A DNA stretch of 64,000 bases from Mycolicibacterium frederiksbergense (GTDB taxonomy: Bacteria > Actinomycetota > Actinomycetes > Mycobacteriales > Mycobacteriaceae): contig NZ_CP038799.1 of assembly GCF_012223425.1 (NCBI RefSeq), forward strand, positions 4,882,249 through 4,946,248. Direction: 5' to 3'. Positions 1-7,969 of the stretch are shown in pieces; position 1 is the stretch's first letter, and each line of letters opens with the position of its first letter. The notes beneath the pieces were generated by a model that did not search any database, was not told the DNA's origin, and saw only the letters and a list, made by a program, of their open reading frames with translations. The position numbers and the translations under genes were made by a program.

Positions 1-541
1 TCGGGCCGTCGGGGCCGAACATGTCCACCCGCCAACCGAATCCGCGCACGGGGCCGTCCGGATTGTCCTGGGCGTACTGCGCGATCGCGGCCAGCGCGTC
101 GTCCTTGGTGGGGACCTGCAGGTCGACGCCGTGACTGAGGAAGGCGCCCAGGAACGGGTGGATGTGGCCCTCGACGAACCCGGGCATCAGCAGCTTGCCG
201 CCGAGATCCACGACGCGGGTGGCCGGGCCCGCCAGCGCCATCGCGCCGGCTTCGTCACCCACATAGGAGATGCTGTTGCCGGTGACGGCCAAACCCTGCG
301 CCCAGGGGTCGGTGCCGGCGACGGTGTAGATCGGGCCGTTGCGGAACACGAAGTCCGCGCCCGGATCGGCGCCGGGCGCGGGTGTCGTCGCGGGGACAGG
401 TGCCGAACCGTCGGCGCACGCCGCGATCGTGCCGACGGTCGTCGCCGCCATCACCACGGTGGCGGCGCGTAGCACCGTCCGGCGGCTCGAAGTCAGGTTC
501 AGTGCGGCGAAATGCGGTGCCCAGTCACATGCGGTGCACAT
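1..541 (-). CDS. Secreted amidohydrolase (YtcJ-like), N-terminal part
   Basis: The gene runs off the left edge; about 180 N-terminal residues are visible. The ATG at 541 gives MCTACDW followed by a twin-arginine-like SSRRTVLR stretch, a hydrophobic Ala-rich segment and a cysteine in the context GTIAACADG, which suits an exported lipoprotein. After a Pro/Ala linker comes the amidohydrolase superfamily start: a short beta-sandwich region, then LLMPGFVEGHIHPF with the metal-binding HxH of strand 1. The family hydrolyses amide or related C-N bonds with a bound metal; the substrate cannot be told from this part. A 20-bp palindrome lies 10 bp upstream of the ATG. The class is fairly certain, the exported nature likely, the substrate unknown. 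Confidence 0.75.
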   Translation of the reverse strand, partial: MCTACDWAPHFAALNLTSSRRTVLRAATVVMAATTVGTIAACADGSAPVPATTPAPGADPGADFVFRNGPIYTVAGTDPWAQGLAVTGNSISYVGDEAGAMALAGPATRVVDLGGKLLMPGFVEGHIHPFLGAFLSHGVDLQVPTKDDALAAIAQYAQDNPDGPVRGFGWRVDMFGPDGP

Positions 542-551
542 GCACCCGCCC

Positions 552-571
552 AGATGTCATGCGAGACATCT
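552..571. promoter_or_regulatory. Palindrome before the amidohydrolase gene
   Basis: AGATGTC and GACATCT form a perfect 7-bp inverted repeat around a 6-bp centre, just upstream of the left-pointing amidohydrolase start (541) and 53 bp after the stop of the DUF4191 gene. It could be an operator for a dimeric repressor or a weak terminator for the lipoate block. There is no T-tract on the left-pointing strand, which favours an operator. Function is inferred. Confidence 0.4.
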
Positions 572-624
572 AAGCAATCCGGCGACGCCCGTGACGGGGA
601 CTCGCCGAATATTTGCGTGTGCGA

Positions 625-1377
625 CTATTTGCGGCGCACGGTGCGCTGCACACCGCGCATCTTGGCATTGCCGGGCATCGGGCCCTTCGGCATGGCGGCC
701 GGGCCGATCTTGGAACCCAGTGCGACCAGACGGGACTCCAGCGAATCCATCTGCTTGACGGTGATGTTGGCCGGCAGCTTGTTCAGGTGACGCTCCAGCT
801 TGGCCAGCGGGATCTCGCCCTCGCCGTTGCCGACGACGATGTCATAGATCGGGACATCGCCGACCAGCCGGGCGGTGCGCTTCTTCTCCTGGGCCAGTAG
901 CGGTTTCACACGGGAGGCCGCGCCTTCGCCGACGAGCAGCACCCCGGGGCGGCCGATCACCCGGTGCACCGCGTCGAAGTGCCCGGTCGCCGCGACTCCG
1001 GGCGTGACCCGCCACTTGCCGCGCAGGTTGTCCAGCGCCCAGGCCGCCGCGCCGGTCTGGCCCTCGGCCTTCTTGTACACCGACTTCTGCGCGCGACGGC
1101 CGAAGATGATGAACGCGACCAGTGCGCCGAGGATCACGCCGAGCGGGATCAGCATGTAGGTGGTGAAGCCACCGGCGACGATGCCCAACGCGACCGACGC
1201 CGCGACGATGACGACGAAAGCACCCACCATGTACGGCAGCAGGCGCTTGTCCTCTTTGCGCTGGATCTGGAATGCCTGCCAGAGCTGACTGCGCCGCTGC
1301 TTCGAGGCCGCCTTGCGGGCGGCCTTCGCCTCAGCCTTGGCGGCCTTGGTCTGGGCGGGGTTACGCGATTTCGCCAT
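625..1377 (-). CDS. DUF4191 membrane protein (Rv2219-like)
   Basis: The protein has 250 aa. A basic Ala/Lys-rich N-terminus (about residues 1-45) is followed by two adjacent membrane segments (about 53-75 and 78-100) and a soluble, probably cytoplasmic C-terminal domain. It matches the actinobacterial DUF4191 family, which sits next to lipA in mycobacteria; its function is not known. The ATG at 1377 is chosen because the basic N-terminus starts there and because TATCCT lies 6 nt upstream (1384-1389), which suits a leaderless transcript. It lies 4 bp after lipA on the same strand, so it can also be read from the lipoate operon. The position suggests some link to lipoylation or central carbon metabolism, but that is guilt by association. 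Confidence 0.85.
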   Translation of the reverse strand: MAKSRNPAQTKAAKAEAKAARKAASKQRRSQLWQAFQIQRKEDKRLLPYMVGAFVVIVAASVALGIVAGGFTTYMLIPLGVILGALVAFIIFGRRAQKSVYKKAEGQTGAAAWALDNLRGKWRVTPGVAATGHFDAVHRVIGRPGVLLVGEGAASRVKPLLAQEKKRTARLVGDVPIYDIVVGNGEGEIPLAKLERHLNKLPANITVKQMDSLESRLVALGSKIGPAAMPKGPMPGNAKMRGVQRTVRRK

Positions 1378-1381
1378 TGGA

Positions 1382-2326
1382 TCAGGATACGGGTGGTGTG
1401 GCGGATGCCCGAACCCGTGCCGCCTGCTCGTAGAGCCGGCCGGCGCGGTAGGACGACCGGACCAGCGGACCGGCCAGCACGCCGGCGAATCCGACGCCCT
1501 CGGCGAACGCGGTGAAATCGACGAACTCGTCGGGATGCACCCACCGGTCCACCGGGTGGTGCCGCGGCGACGGGCGCAGGTACTGGGTGATGGTGACGAT
1601 GTCGCAGCCGGCCTCGTGCAGGTCGACCAGCGCGGTGCGCACCTCATCGGGGGTCTCGCCCATCCCCAGGATGAGGTTGCTCTTGGTGACCAGACCGAAG
1701 TCGCGGGCGGCGGTGATGACATCGAGGCTGCGCTGGTAGCGGAAGGCGGGCCGGATCCGCTTGAAGATGCGCGGCACCGTTTCGACGTTGTGCGCGAACA
1801 CCTCCGGACGCGACTCGAAGACCTCTTCGAGCAACGCGGGCACCCCGTTGAAGTCCGGGGCCAGCAACTCGACACCGGTGTTCGGGTTCAGGGCGTGGAT
1901 CTGGCGCACCGTCTCGGCGTAGAGCCAGGCGCCGCCGTCGGGCAGGTCGTCGCGGGCCACACCCGTGACCGTCGAGTAGCGCAGCCCCATGGCCTGCACG
2001 CTCTCGGCGACGCGGCGCGGTTCGTCGCGGTCCAGTTCGGCGGGCTTGCCGGTGTCGATCTGGCAGAAGTCGCAGCGCCGTGTGCACTGCTCGCCGCCGA
2101 TGAGGAAGGTGGCCTCGCGGTCTTCCCAACATTCGTAGATGTTGGGGCAGCCGGCCTCTTCACACACGGTGTGCAGGCCCTCGCGCTTCACCAGCGATTT
2201 GAGTTCGGTGTACTCCGGGCCGGTGCGCAGCTTGGTCTTGATCCACGGCGGTTTGCGCTCGATCGGCGTCTCGGCGTTGCGCACCTCAAGGCGCAGTAGC
2301 TTACGGCCTTCGGGGACGACACTCAC
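1382..2326 (-). CDS. lipA: Lipoyl synthase
   Basis: A radical SAM enzyme of 314 aa that inserts two sulfurs into protein-bound octanoyl groups to make lipoyl cofactors. The auxiliary cluster cysteines are in CEEAGCPNIYEC and the radical SAM CxxxCxxC is CTRRCDFC. The sequence is full length and close to other mycobacterial LipA proteins. The GTG start at 2326 overlaps the lipB stop as GTGA, so translation is probably coupled to lipB. The octanoyl substrate comes from LipB just upstream, and a major acceptor, the E2 acyltransferase, is encoded two genes further upstream. Identification is secure. Confidence 0.97.
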   Translation of the reverse strand: MSVVPEGRKLLRLEVRNAETPIERKPPWIKTKLRTGPEYTELKSLVKREGLHTVCEEAGCPNIYECWEDREATFLIGGEQCTRRCDFCQIDTGKPAELDRDEPRRVAESVQAMGLRYSTVTGVARDDLPDGGAWLYAETVRQIHALNPNTGVELLAPDFNGVPALLEEVFESRPEVFAHNVETVPRIFKRIRPAFRYQRSLDVITAARDFGLVTKSNLILGMGETPDEVRTALVDLHEAGCDIVTITQYLRPSPRHHPVDRWVHPDEFVDFTAFAEGVGFAGVLAGPLVRSSYRAGRLYEQAARVRASATPPVS

Positions 2327-3000
2327 CGGGTCAATGCTACGCGGATCTGTCCGTCCAGAGCACCGGAGACGGCGTCGGCGACGGCGGTGGTGACATCTTT
2401 CACTCCGACCTGTCGGCCCAGTTCGGCGGTCAGCGAGGTCACCCCGGCATCGGCGATGCCGCACGGGATGATGCCGCCGAACGCGCCCAGGTCGCAGTCG
2501 CAGTTCAGGGCGAACCCGTGCAGGGTCACCCCGCGCGCCACCCGGATGCCGATCGCACCGACCTTGCGGGCCGGCCGCCCGTCGTCACCGGGCACCCAGA
2601 CACCGGAGCGGCCCTCGACCCGGCCGGCGTCCACCCCGACATCCGCGCACACCGTGATGAGCGCCTCCTCGAGACGGCGGACGAAATTCACCACATCCAG
2701 CGGTTCGGTGAGCCCGACGATGGGATAGCCGACGAGCTGGCCGGGGCCATGCCAGGTGATCTTGCCGCCCCGATCGGTGTCCACCACCGGGACACCGTCG
2801 GCGGGTCGTTCCTCGGGCAGGGTGCGCTTGCCCGCGGTGTAGACGGGCGGGTGCTCCAGCAGCAGCAGGGTGTCCGGACCGCCGGCCACCCGCTCCTCGG
2901 CGATCTCGCGCTGCAGCTGCCAGGCCTCGCGGTAATCGACCGTGCCCAGCAGCTTGACCTGCAGGGGCACCGGGGATGAACGGATGGAATCCATGACCAT
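2323..3000 (-). CDS. lipB: Octanoyl-ACP:protein N-octanoyltransferase
   Basis: LipB moves octanoate from acyl carrier protein to lipoyl domains, the first step of lipoate synthesis. The RGG-x-TWHGPGQLVGYP motif, the catalytic lysine in RPARKVGAIG and the catalytic cysteine in IIPCGIADAG are all present. Two ATG codons compete: 3000 (MVMDSIRSS) and 2994 (MDSIRSS). The second aligns better with the remembered M. tuberculosis N-terminus, but either is possible and neither has a strong ribosome binding site. The gene follows the SDR39U1-like gene by 4 bp and overlaps lipA by 4 nt, so it sits inside one operon. Confidence 0.95.
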   Translation of the reverse strand: MVMDSIRSSPVPLQVKLLGTVDYREAWQLQREIAEERVAGGPDTLLLLEHPPVYTAGKRTLPEERPADGVPVVDTDRGGKITWHGPGQLVGYPIVGLTEPLDVVNFVRRLEEALITVCADVGVDAGRVEGRSGVWVPGDDGRPARKVGAIGIRVARGVTLHGFALNCDCDLGAFGGIIPCGIADAGVTSLTAELGRQVGVKDVTTAVADAVSGALDGQIRVALTR

Positions 3001-3004
3001 CACG

Positions 3005-3916
3005 CTACGCGGGCGGCGCGCCCGCGGTGACATAGGCGAGCGCCTCGCCGACCGTCTTGTGGTGGAACACGAACCCGGCTTCCTCCAGCGCGGCCGGGAT
3101 GGCCCGCTGCCCGCCGAGCAGACCCTCGTCGGCGAACTCGCCGAGCACGGCCCGCAAGGCGAAGCCGGGCACGGTCATCGGGGTCGGCCGGCCCAGCGCG
3201 CGACCGAGCGCGGAGGTGAACTCGCCGTTGGTGACCGGCGCCGGCCCGGTGACGTTGACCGGCCCGGACAGCCCGGTGTGCGAGATGGCGAACAGCATCG
3301 CCCGCACCTGGTCCTCCAGGCTGATCCACGGGAAGTACTGCCGTCCATTCCCGAGCCGGGCCCCCAGGCCCAACCCGAACAGCGGGCGCAGCCGGTTGAG
3401 CATGCCGCCGCTGGGGGACAGCACCAGCCCGGTGCGCAGCAGCACCACCCGGGCACCGGCATCGGCGGCCGCCGCGGTGGCCGCCTCCCAGTCCACGCAC
3501 AACTGGGCCAGGAATCCGGCGCCGTGCGGGGTGCTCTCGTCGACCACCCGGTTGCGGGTGTCACCGTAGAAGCCGACCGCGCTGGCGTTGACCAGAAGCG
3601 GCACACCGGCTTCGGCGACCGCGGCGGCGAGCACGTCGGTGGGCCCGATCCGGCTGTCGCGCAGGCTCTGCTTGAACGCACCCGACCACCTCTTGGCGCC
3701 CACATTGACCCCGCACAGGTTCACCACGACGTCGACGCCGGCCAATTCGCCGACATCGAACTCACCGGTGTCGGGATTCCAGAACACCTCGTCGGCGTTC
3801 GACGGGCGCCGACGCACCAGCCGGATCACCCGGTGATCGGCGGTGCGCAGCGCCGTGGTCAGTGCCGAGCCGATGAGACCCGAGGATCCTGCGATGGCGA
3901 CGACCATGCCCGCCAC
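3005..3916 (-). CDS. SDR39U1/TIGR01777-type epimerase-like protein
   Basis: A 303-aa atypical short-chain dehydrogenase. The N-terminal Rossmann motif GSSGLIG (about residues 10-16) binds a dinucleotide. NASAVGFYGD and the C-terminal DUF1731-type region are typical of the family, which includes human SDR39U1 and E. coli YfcH. The physiological substrate is unknown. M. tuberculosis has the same gene (Rv2216) between dlaT and lipB. It begins 3 bp after the sucB stop, so it is in the same transcription unit. The start could be 3916 (MAGMVVAIAG) or 3907 (MVVAIAG). Confidence 0.9.
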   Translation of the reverse strand: MAGMVVAIAGSSGLIGSALTTALRTADHRVIRLVRRRPSNADEVFWNPDTGEFDVGELAGVDVVVNLCGVNVGAKRWSGAFKQSLRDSRIGPTDVLAAAVAEAGVPLLVNASAVGFYGDTRNRVVDESTPHGAGFLAQLCVDWEAATAAAADAGARVVLLRTGLVLSPSGGMLNRLRPLFGLGLGARLGNGRQYFPWISLEDQVRAMLFAISHTGLSGPVNVTGPAPVTNGEFTSALGRALGRPTPMTVPGFALRAVLGEFADEGLLGGQRAIPAALEEAGFVFHHKTVGEALAYVTAGAPPA

Positions 3917-3919
3917 CGG

Positions 3920-5695
3920 CTACAGCCCCAGGTCGGCCTCGAATGCGCCCTCTTCGAGACGGCGCTTGACGGTGGTGAGGAAGCGACCGGCGTCGGCCCC
4001 GTCGACCAGGCGGTGGTCGTAGGTCAGCGGCAGGTAGGCCACCGAACGCACACCGATCGACTCGTTGCCGTTGTCGTCGACGACGACGCGGGGACGCTTG
4101 ACGATCGCGCCGGTGCCCAGCATCGCCGCCTGCGGCGGGACCAGGATCGGCGTGTCGAACAGCGCACCCTGACTGCCGATGTTGGTGATGGTGAAGGTGC
4201 CACCGGACAACTCGTCGGGCTTCAGGTTGCCCGACCGCGCGCGGGCCGCGATATCGGCTATCGCGCGGGCGAGCCCGCCCAGGGAGAGGTCGCCGGCGTT
4301 GTGCACGACGGGGGAGAGCAGGCCCTGCTCGGTGTCCACCGCGAAGCCGAGGTGCTCGGCGTCGTAGTAGGTGATCGCCTTGCTGTCCTCGTTGTAGCTG
4401 GCGTTGACGTTCGGGTGTGCCTTGAGTGCGTCGACAACCGCCACGGCGAAGAACGGCAGGAACGTCAGGTTGACGCCCTCACGTTCGGCAAAGCTGGCCT
4501 TGGCCTTGGCCCGCAGCGCCACGATCTTGGTCAGATCGACCTCGTGGGTCTGGGTCAGCTGGGCGGTGGTCTGCAGGCTCTCGCGGGTCTTCTTCGCGGT
4601 GATCTGCCGGATCCGGTTGGCCTTCTGCGTGGTACCGCGCAGGTGCGCCAGCGCGGGGGCCGCGGCGGGCTTGGCGGGGGCGGCAGCGGCGGGCGCGGAC
4701 GCGGCAGGTGCGGCGGGTGCCGGCGCCTTCTTGTCCTCTGCCGCGGCGAGCACATCCTGCTTGCGGATCCGCCCGCCGACACCGGTGCCCTTGACCGCGT
4801 TGAGGTCGACACCGTTCTCGGTGGCCAGCTTGCGCACCAGCGGGGTGACATACGGCGACCCGTCACCCGACGGGGCGCTCTCGGCGGCCGGCGCGGGCTT
4901 GGATTCCGGCTTCGGCTGTTCCTTGGGCTCCGGCTCCGGTTCGGGCTTGGCTTCCTCGGCGGGCTTGGCCTTCGGCTCGGGCTTGGGCTCTTCCTTCGGT
5001 TCTTCCTCGGGAGCCGGCTCGGGCTCGGGCTCGCTCGCAGCCGGCGCGGCATCGGCCGAACCGATCTTGGCGAGTTCACCACCGACCGGGACGACATCGT
5101 CTTCCTCGGCGGTGATCGACAGCAGGGTGCCGGCAACCGGCGACGGGATCTCGGTATCGACCTTGTCGGTGGACACCTCGACCAGCGCCTCGTCGACGGC
5201 GACCTCGTCGCCGACCTTCTTCAGCCAGCGGGTCACGGTGCCCTCGGTGACGGACTCGCCGAGTTCGGGCATGGTGATCGAGGTGGCATCGCCGCCACCG
5301 GAGGCGGCGGGCTTCGCGGGCGCGGGCGCCGCGGCGGGCGCCTCTTCTTCGGCTTCTTCCTCGGGTTCCGGCTCGGGCTCGGCTTCTTCGGCGGGAGCGG
5401 AATCGCCCGAGTCGCTGCCGGTCGACTCCTCGGCCGAGGCCTCGTCGGAAGACTCGCCCTCTTCGCCGATCAGCGCGAGGTCGCCACCGACCTCGACGAC
5501 GTCATCCTCGGCCGCGATGATCTTGGTGAGGACACCGGCGGCGGGCGACGGGATCTCGGTGTCGACCTTGTCGGTACTGACCTCAAGCAGGGGTTCGTCG
5601 ACGGCGACGGTGTCGCCCTCCTGCTTAAGCCATCGCGTGACGGTCCCCTCGGTGACGCTCTCACCGAGTGCGGGCATCTGGACGGAGATTGCCAT
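3920..5695 (-). CDS. sucB: Dihydrolipoamide acyltransferase, E2 of 2-oxoacid dehydrogenase
   Basis: The product (591 aa) is the core E2 subunit, called DlaT or SucB in mycobacteria. It has two N-terminal lipoyl domains, each with the TDKVDTEIPSP lipoylation site (the lysine of the first is K43), joined by acidic Glu/Pro/Ala-rich linkers. An E3-binding domain follows (VTPLVRKLATENGVDL to RIRKQDVLAA), then the catalytic domain with the active-site YDHRLVDGADAGRF near the C-terminus. In M. tuberculosis the protein serves pyruvate dehydrogenase and the peroxynitrite reductase system. The ATG at 5695 has GAGGAG upstream and starts MAISVQMPALGES. The neighbours lipB and lipA make its cofactor. Confidence 0.96.
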   Translation of the reverse strand: MAISVQMPALGESVTEGTVTRWLKQEGDTVAVDEPLLEVSTDKVDTEIPSPAAGVLTKIIAAEDDVVEVGGDLALIGEEGESSDEASAEESTGSDSGDSAPAEEAEPEPEPEEEAEEEAPAAAPAPAKPAASGGGDATSITMPELGESVTEGTVTRWLKKVGDEVAVDEALVEVSTDKVDTEIPSPVAGTLLSITAEEDDVVPVGGELAKIGSADAAPAASEPEPEPAPEEEPKEEPKPEPKAKPAEEAKPEPEPEPKEQPKPESKPAPAAESAPSGDGSPYVTPLVRKLATENGVDLNAVKGTGVGGRIRKQDVLAAAEDKKAPAPAAPAASAPAAAAPAKPAAAPALAHLRGTTQKANRIRQITAKKTRESLQTTAQLTQTHEVDLTKIVALRAKAKASFAEREGVNLTFLPFFAVAVVDALKAHPNVNASYNEDSKAITYYDAEHLGFAVDTEQGLLSPVVHNAGDLSLGGLARAIADIAARARSGNLKPDELSGGTFTITNIGSQGALFDTPILVPPQAAMLGTGAIVKRPRVVVDDNGNESIGVRSVAYLPLTYDHRLVDGADAGRFLTTVKRRLEEGAFEADLGL

Positions 5696-5839
5696 GGGTT
5701 TTGACTCCTCGAAAGTCATCGTCACGTGTCGTATGAAATGCCCTTCTATCCTGTCACGTCCGTCGCGTGCGGTCGTGACGGACCGCCCACTCGATGCTCT
5801 GGCACCATCGAAGGAGGCGTCCGAGAGGAGTAACCCCAG

Positions 5840-6196
5840 TTGGGACTGTTCGACAGGTGGCGGCGTCCGCGTGGCGGATCGCGATCACAGACCCGAAAAC
5901 AGGCTTCTGCCGACCTGGCGTATCTGCGTGACTGGGTGGCCACACACATCGGGGTGGAGGCCTTCGTGGAGCCTCAGACCACCGTCACCGAGGTCACCGT
6001 CGTGCTGGTGGCCGCCGACGGTGAATGGACCCGACGGCGTACCGGCGGTGACGCCGGGGCCCGCAGATTGAGCACGCAACTCGACATCCCGGTCTACGAC
6101 GTGCAGAAAGTGGGCTACCCGCAGCGCATGCGCGATTACGATGCGCGTCGCCGCATCGAGCGCGACCGTGCGATGCGCAAAGACCTCGAAGGGTAG
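5840..6196 (+). CDS. Small conserved protein of unknown function
   Basis: A 118-aa, basic, Arg-rich soluble protein that I cannot assign to a family. The start is TTG at 5840, preceded by GAGAGGAG about 9 nt upstream; no better start fits. The N-terminus is MGLFDRWRRPRGG, the middle has alternating beta and alpha-like stretches (VTEVTVVLVAADGEW), and the end is a charged helix. It lies 3 bp before ephD and divergent from sucB, so it is probably co-transcribed with ephD. It has no signal peptide or membrane segment. The small ORF is not annotated next to ephD in M. tuberculosis as far as I recall. Confidence 0.7.
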   Translation: MGLFDRWRRPRGGSRSQTRKQASADLAYLRDWVATHIGVEAFVEPQTTVTEVTVVLVAADGEWTRRRTGGDAGARRLSTQLDIPVYDVQKVGYPQRMRDYDARRRIERDRAMRKDLEG

Positions 6197-6199
6197 GCC

Positions 6200-7966
6200 A
6201 TGACCGACATCACCGAACGGTTCGTCGACAGTGCCGACGGGACCCGCATCGCGGTCTACGAACAGGGCAATCCGGACGGCCCGGCGGTGGTGCTGGTACA
6301 CGGCTGGCCGGACTCCCACGTGCTGTGGGACAGCGTCGTGCCCTTGCTCTCTGGACGCTTCCGGGTGATCCGCTACGACAATCGCGGCGTCGGGCAATCG
6401 GCGGTGCCCAGCCATCATTCGAGCTACACCATGGCGCGTTTCGCCGACGATTTCGCCGCGGTGGCCGCGGCGGTCAGCCCGGCGGCGACGGTGCACGTGC
6501 TGGCGCACGACTGGGGTTCGGTCGGGGTGTGGGAATACCTGGCCCGGCCCGGCGCGGCGGATGTGGTGGCGTCGTTCACGTCGGTGTCTGGGCCCAGCAG
6601 CGACCATCTCAATCGCTTCGTGATCGACGGACTCACACAGCCCTACCGGCCACGCCGATTCGTCCGCGGCCTCAGCCAGCTCGCGCGGTTGTCCTACATG
6701 GCTGCGTTCTCCACCCCGGTGCTGGCGCCGGCGGCGGTCCGGATCGCCGTCGGGCGCGGCGGCATGCGGCGGCGGCTGCTCAAGGACGGCATCGCGCCGG
6801 AGGCCATCCACCATTCCCGGGGATTCGTCGGCGACGCGGTCAACGGCGTCAAGGTGTACCGGGCCAATTTCTTCCACGGGTTGCGCCACGCCCGCGCCGA
6901 CCATCGTGTCGACATCCCGGTTCAGCTGATCGTGAACACCAAGGATCCCTATGTGCGGCCCTACGCCTTTGCCGATATCCCGGACCGGGTGCCGCGGTTG
7001 TGGCGGCGCGACCTGATCGCCGGGCACTGGGCGCCGCTGTCGCATCCCGGTGCGCTGGCCCGGGCCGTCACCGAGCTCGTCGATCACCTGGGCGGCGCCC
7101 CGGCCGGACGTGAGCTCGCACGGGCCGAGGTCGGTGTGGCGCGTGCGCCGTTCGGCGATCAGCTGGTGTCGGTGACCGGGGCGGGCAGCGGTATCGGGCG
7201 CGCCACCGCCCTGGCCTTCGCCGCCTTGGGCGCCGAGATCGTGGCGAGCGATATCGATGAGGGGGCGGCGGCCGCGACCGTCGCGGAGATCACGGCCGGC
7301 GGCGGAACCGCGCACGCCTACCGGCTGGACGTGGCCGACGCCGAGGCCGTCGGTCGGTTCGCCGAGCAGGTGTGCGCCGCGCACGGGGTGCCCGATGTGT
7401 TGGTCAACAACGCCGGTGTCGGGCACGCCGGGCTGTTCCTGGACACCCCGGCCGACCAGTTCGACCGGGTGCTGGCCATCAACTTCGGCGGGGTCGTCAA
7501 CTGCTGCCGGGCATTCGGGGCGCGGATGGTCGAGCGCGGCACCGGCGGGCACATCGTCAACGTCGCGTCGATGGCCGCGTATTCACCGACGCAGGCGATG
7601 AATGCCTATGCCACCAGCAAGGCCGCGGTGTTCATGTTCTCCGACTGCCTGCGCGCCGAACTGGATTCGGCGGGGATCGGACTGACGACGGTGTGTCCCG
7701 GCGTCATCGACACGAACATCATCGACGCCACCCGCTTCGATGTGCCCACCCACAAGCGGGCCGACGTGGAACCGCTTCGGGCACAGCTCAAGAACGGATT
7801 TGCGCTGCGGCGCTACGGCCCGGAGAAGGTGGCCAAGGCCATCGTCTCGGCGGTGCAGAAGAACACGCCGATCCGCCCGGTCACCCCGGAGGCGTACCTG
7901 GTCTACGGGGTGGCGCACGCGCTGCCGCAGGTGATGCGCAGCACCGCGCGGGCCAACCTGGGCTGA
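6200..7966 (+). CDS. ephD: EphD-like alpha/beta hydrolase-SDR fusion
   Basis: A 588-aa two-domain protein. Residues about 1-290 are an alpha/beta hydrolase of the epoxide hydrolase group, with VLVHGWPDSH for the oxyanion region and the nucleophile Asp in HDWGSVGVWEY. Residues about 310-588 are a short-chain dehydrogenase with the TGAGSGIGRATALAF cofactor motif, NNAG, and the catalytic YATSK. In mycobacteria EphD has been linked to epoxide hydrolysis and to oxidation of hydroxy-mycolates to keto forms by its SDR domain. The fusion is normal for the family. It starts 3 bp after the small unknown gene. Confidence 0.92.
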   Translation: MTDITERFVDSADGTRIAVYEQGNPDGPAVVLVHGWPDSHVLWDSVVPLLSGRFRVIRYDNRGVGQSAVPSHHSSYTMARFADDFAAVAAAVSPAATVHVLAHDWGSVGVWEYLARPGAADVVASFTSVSGPSSDHLNRFVIDGLTQPYRPRRFVRGLSQLARLSYMAAFSTPVLAPAAVRIAVGRGGMRRRLLKDGIAPEAIHHSRGFVGDAVNGVKVYRANFFHGLRHARADHRVDIPVQLIVNTKDPYVRPYAFADIPDRVPRLWRRDLIAGHWAPLSHPGALARAVTELVDHLGGAPAGRELARAEVGVARAPFGDQLVSVTGAGSGIGRATALAFAALGAEIVASDIDEGAAAATVAEITAGGGTAHAYRLDVADAEAVGRFAEQVCAAHGVPDVLVNNAGVGHAGLFLDTPADQFDRVLAINFGGVVNCCRAFGARMVERGTGGHIVNVASMAAYSPTQAMNAYATSKAAVFMFSDCLRAELDSAGIGLTTVCPGVIDTNIIDATRFDVPTHKRADVEPLRAQLKNGFALRRYGPEKVAKAIVSAVQKNTPIRPVTPEAYLVYGVAHALPQVMRSTARANLG

Positions 7967-7969
7967 GGA

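Noticed and set aside
2942..5704. A 920-codon rightward frame opposite lipB, SDR39U1-like and sucB
   Set aside because: It is antisense to three clear genes, rich in Arg, Gly and Gln as expected from GC-rich third positions, and shows no domain.
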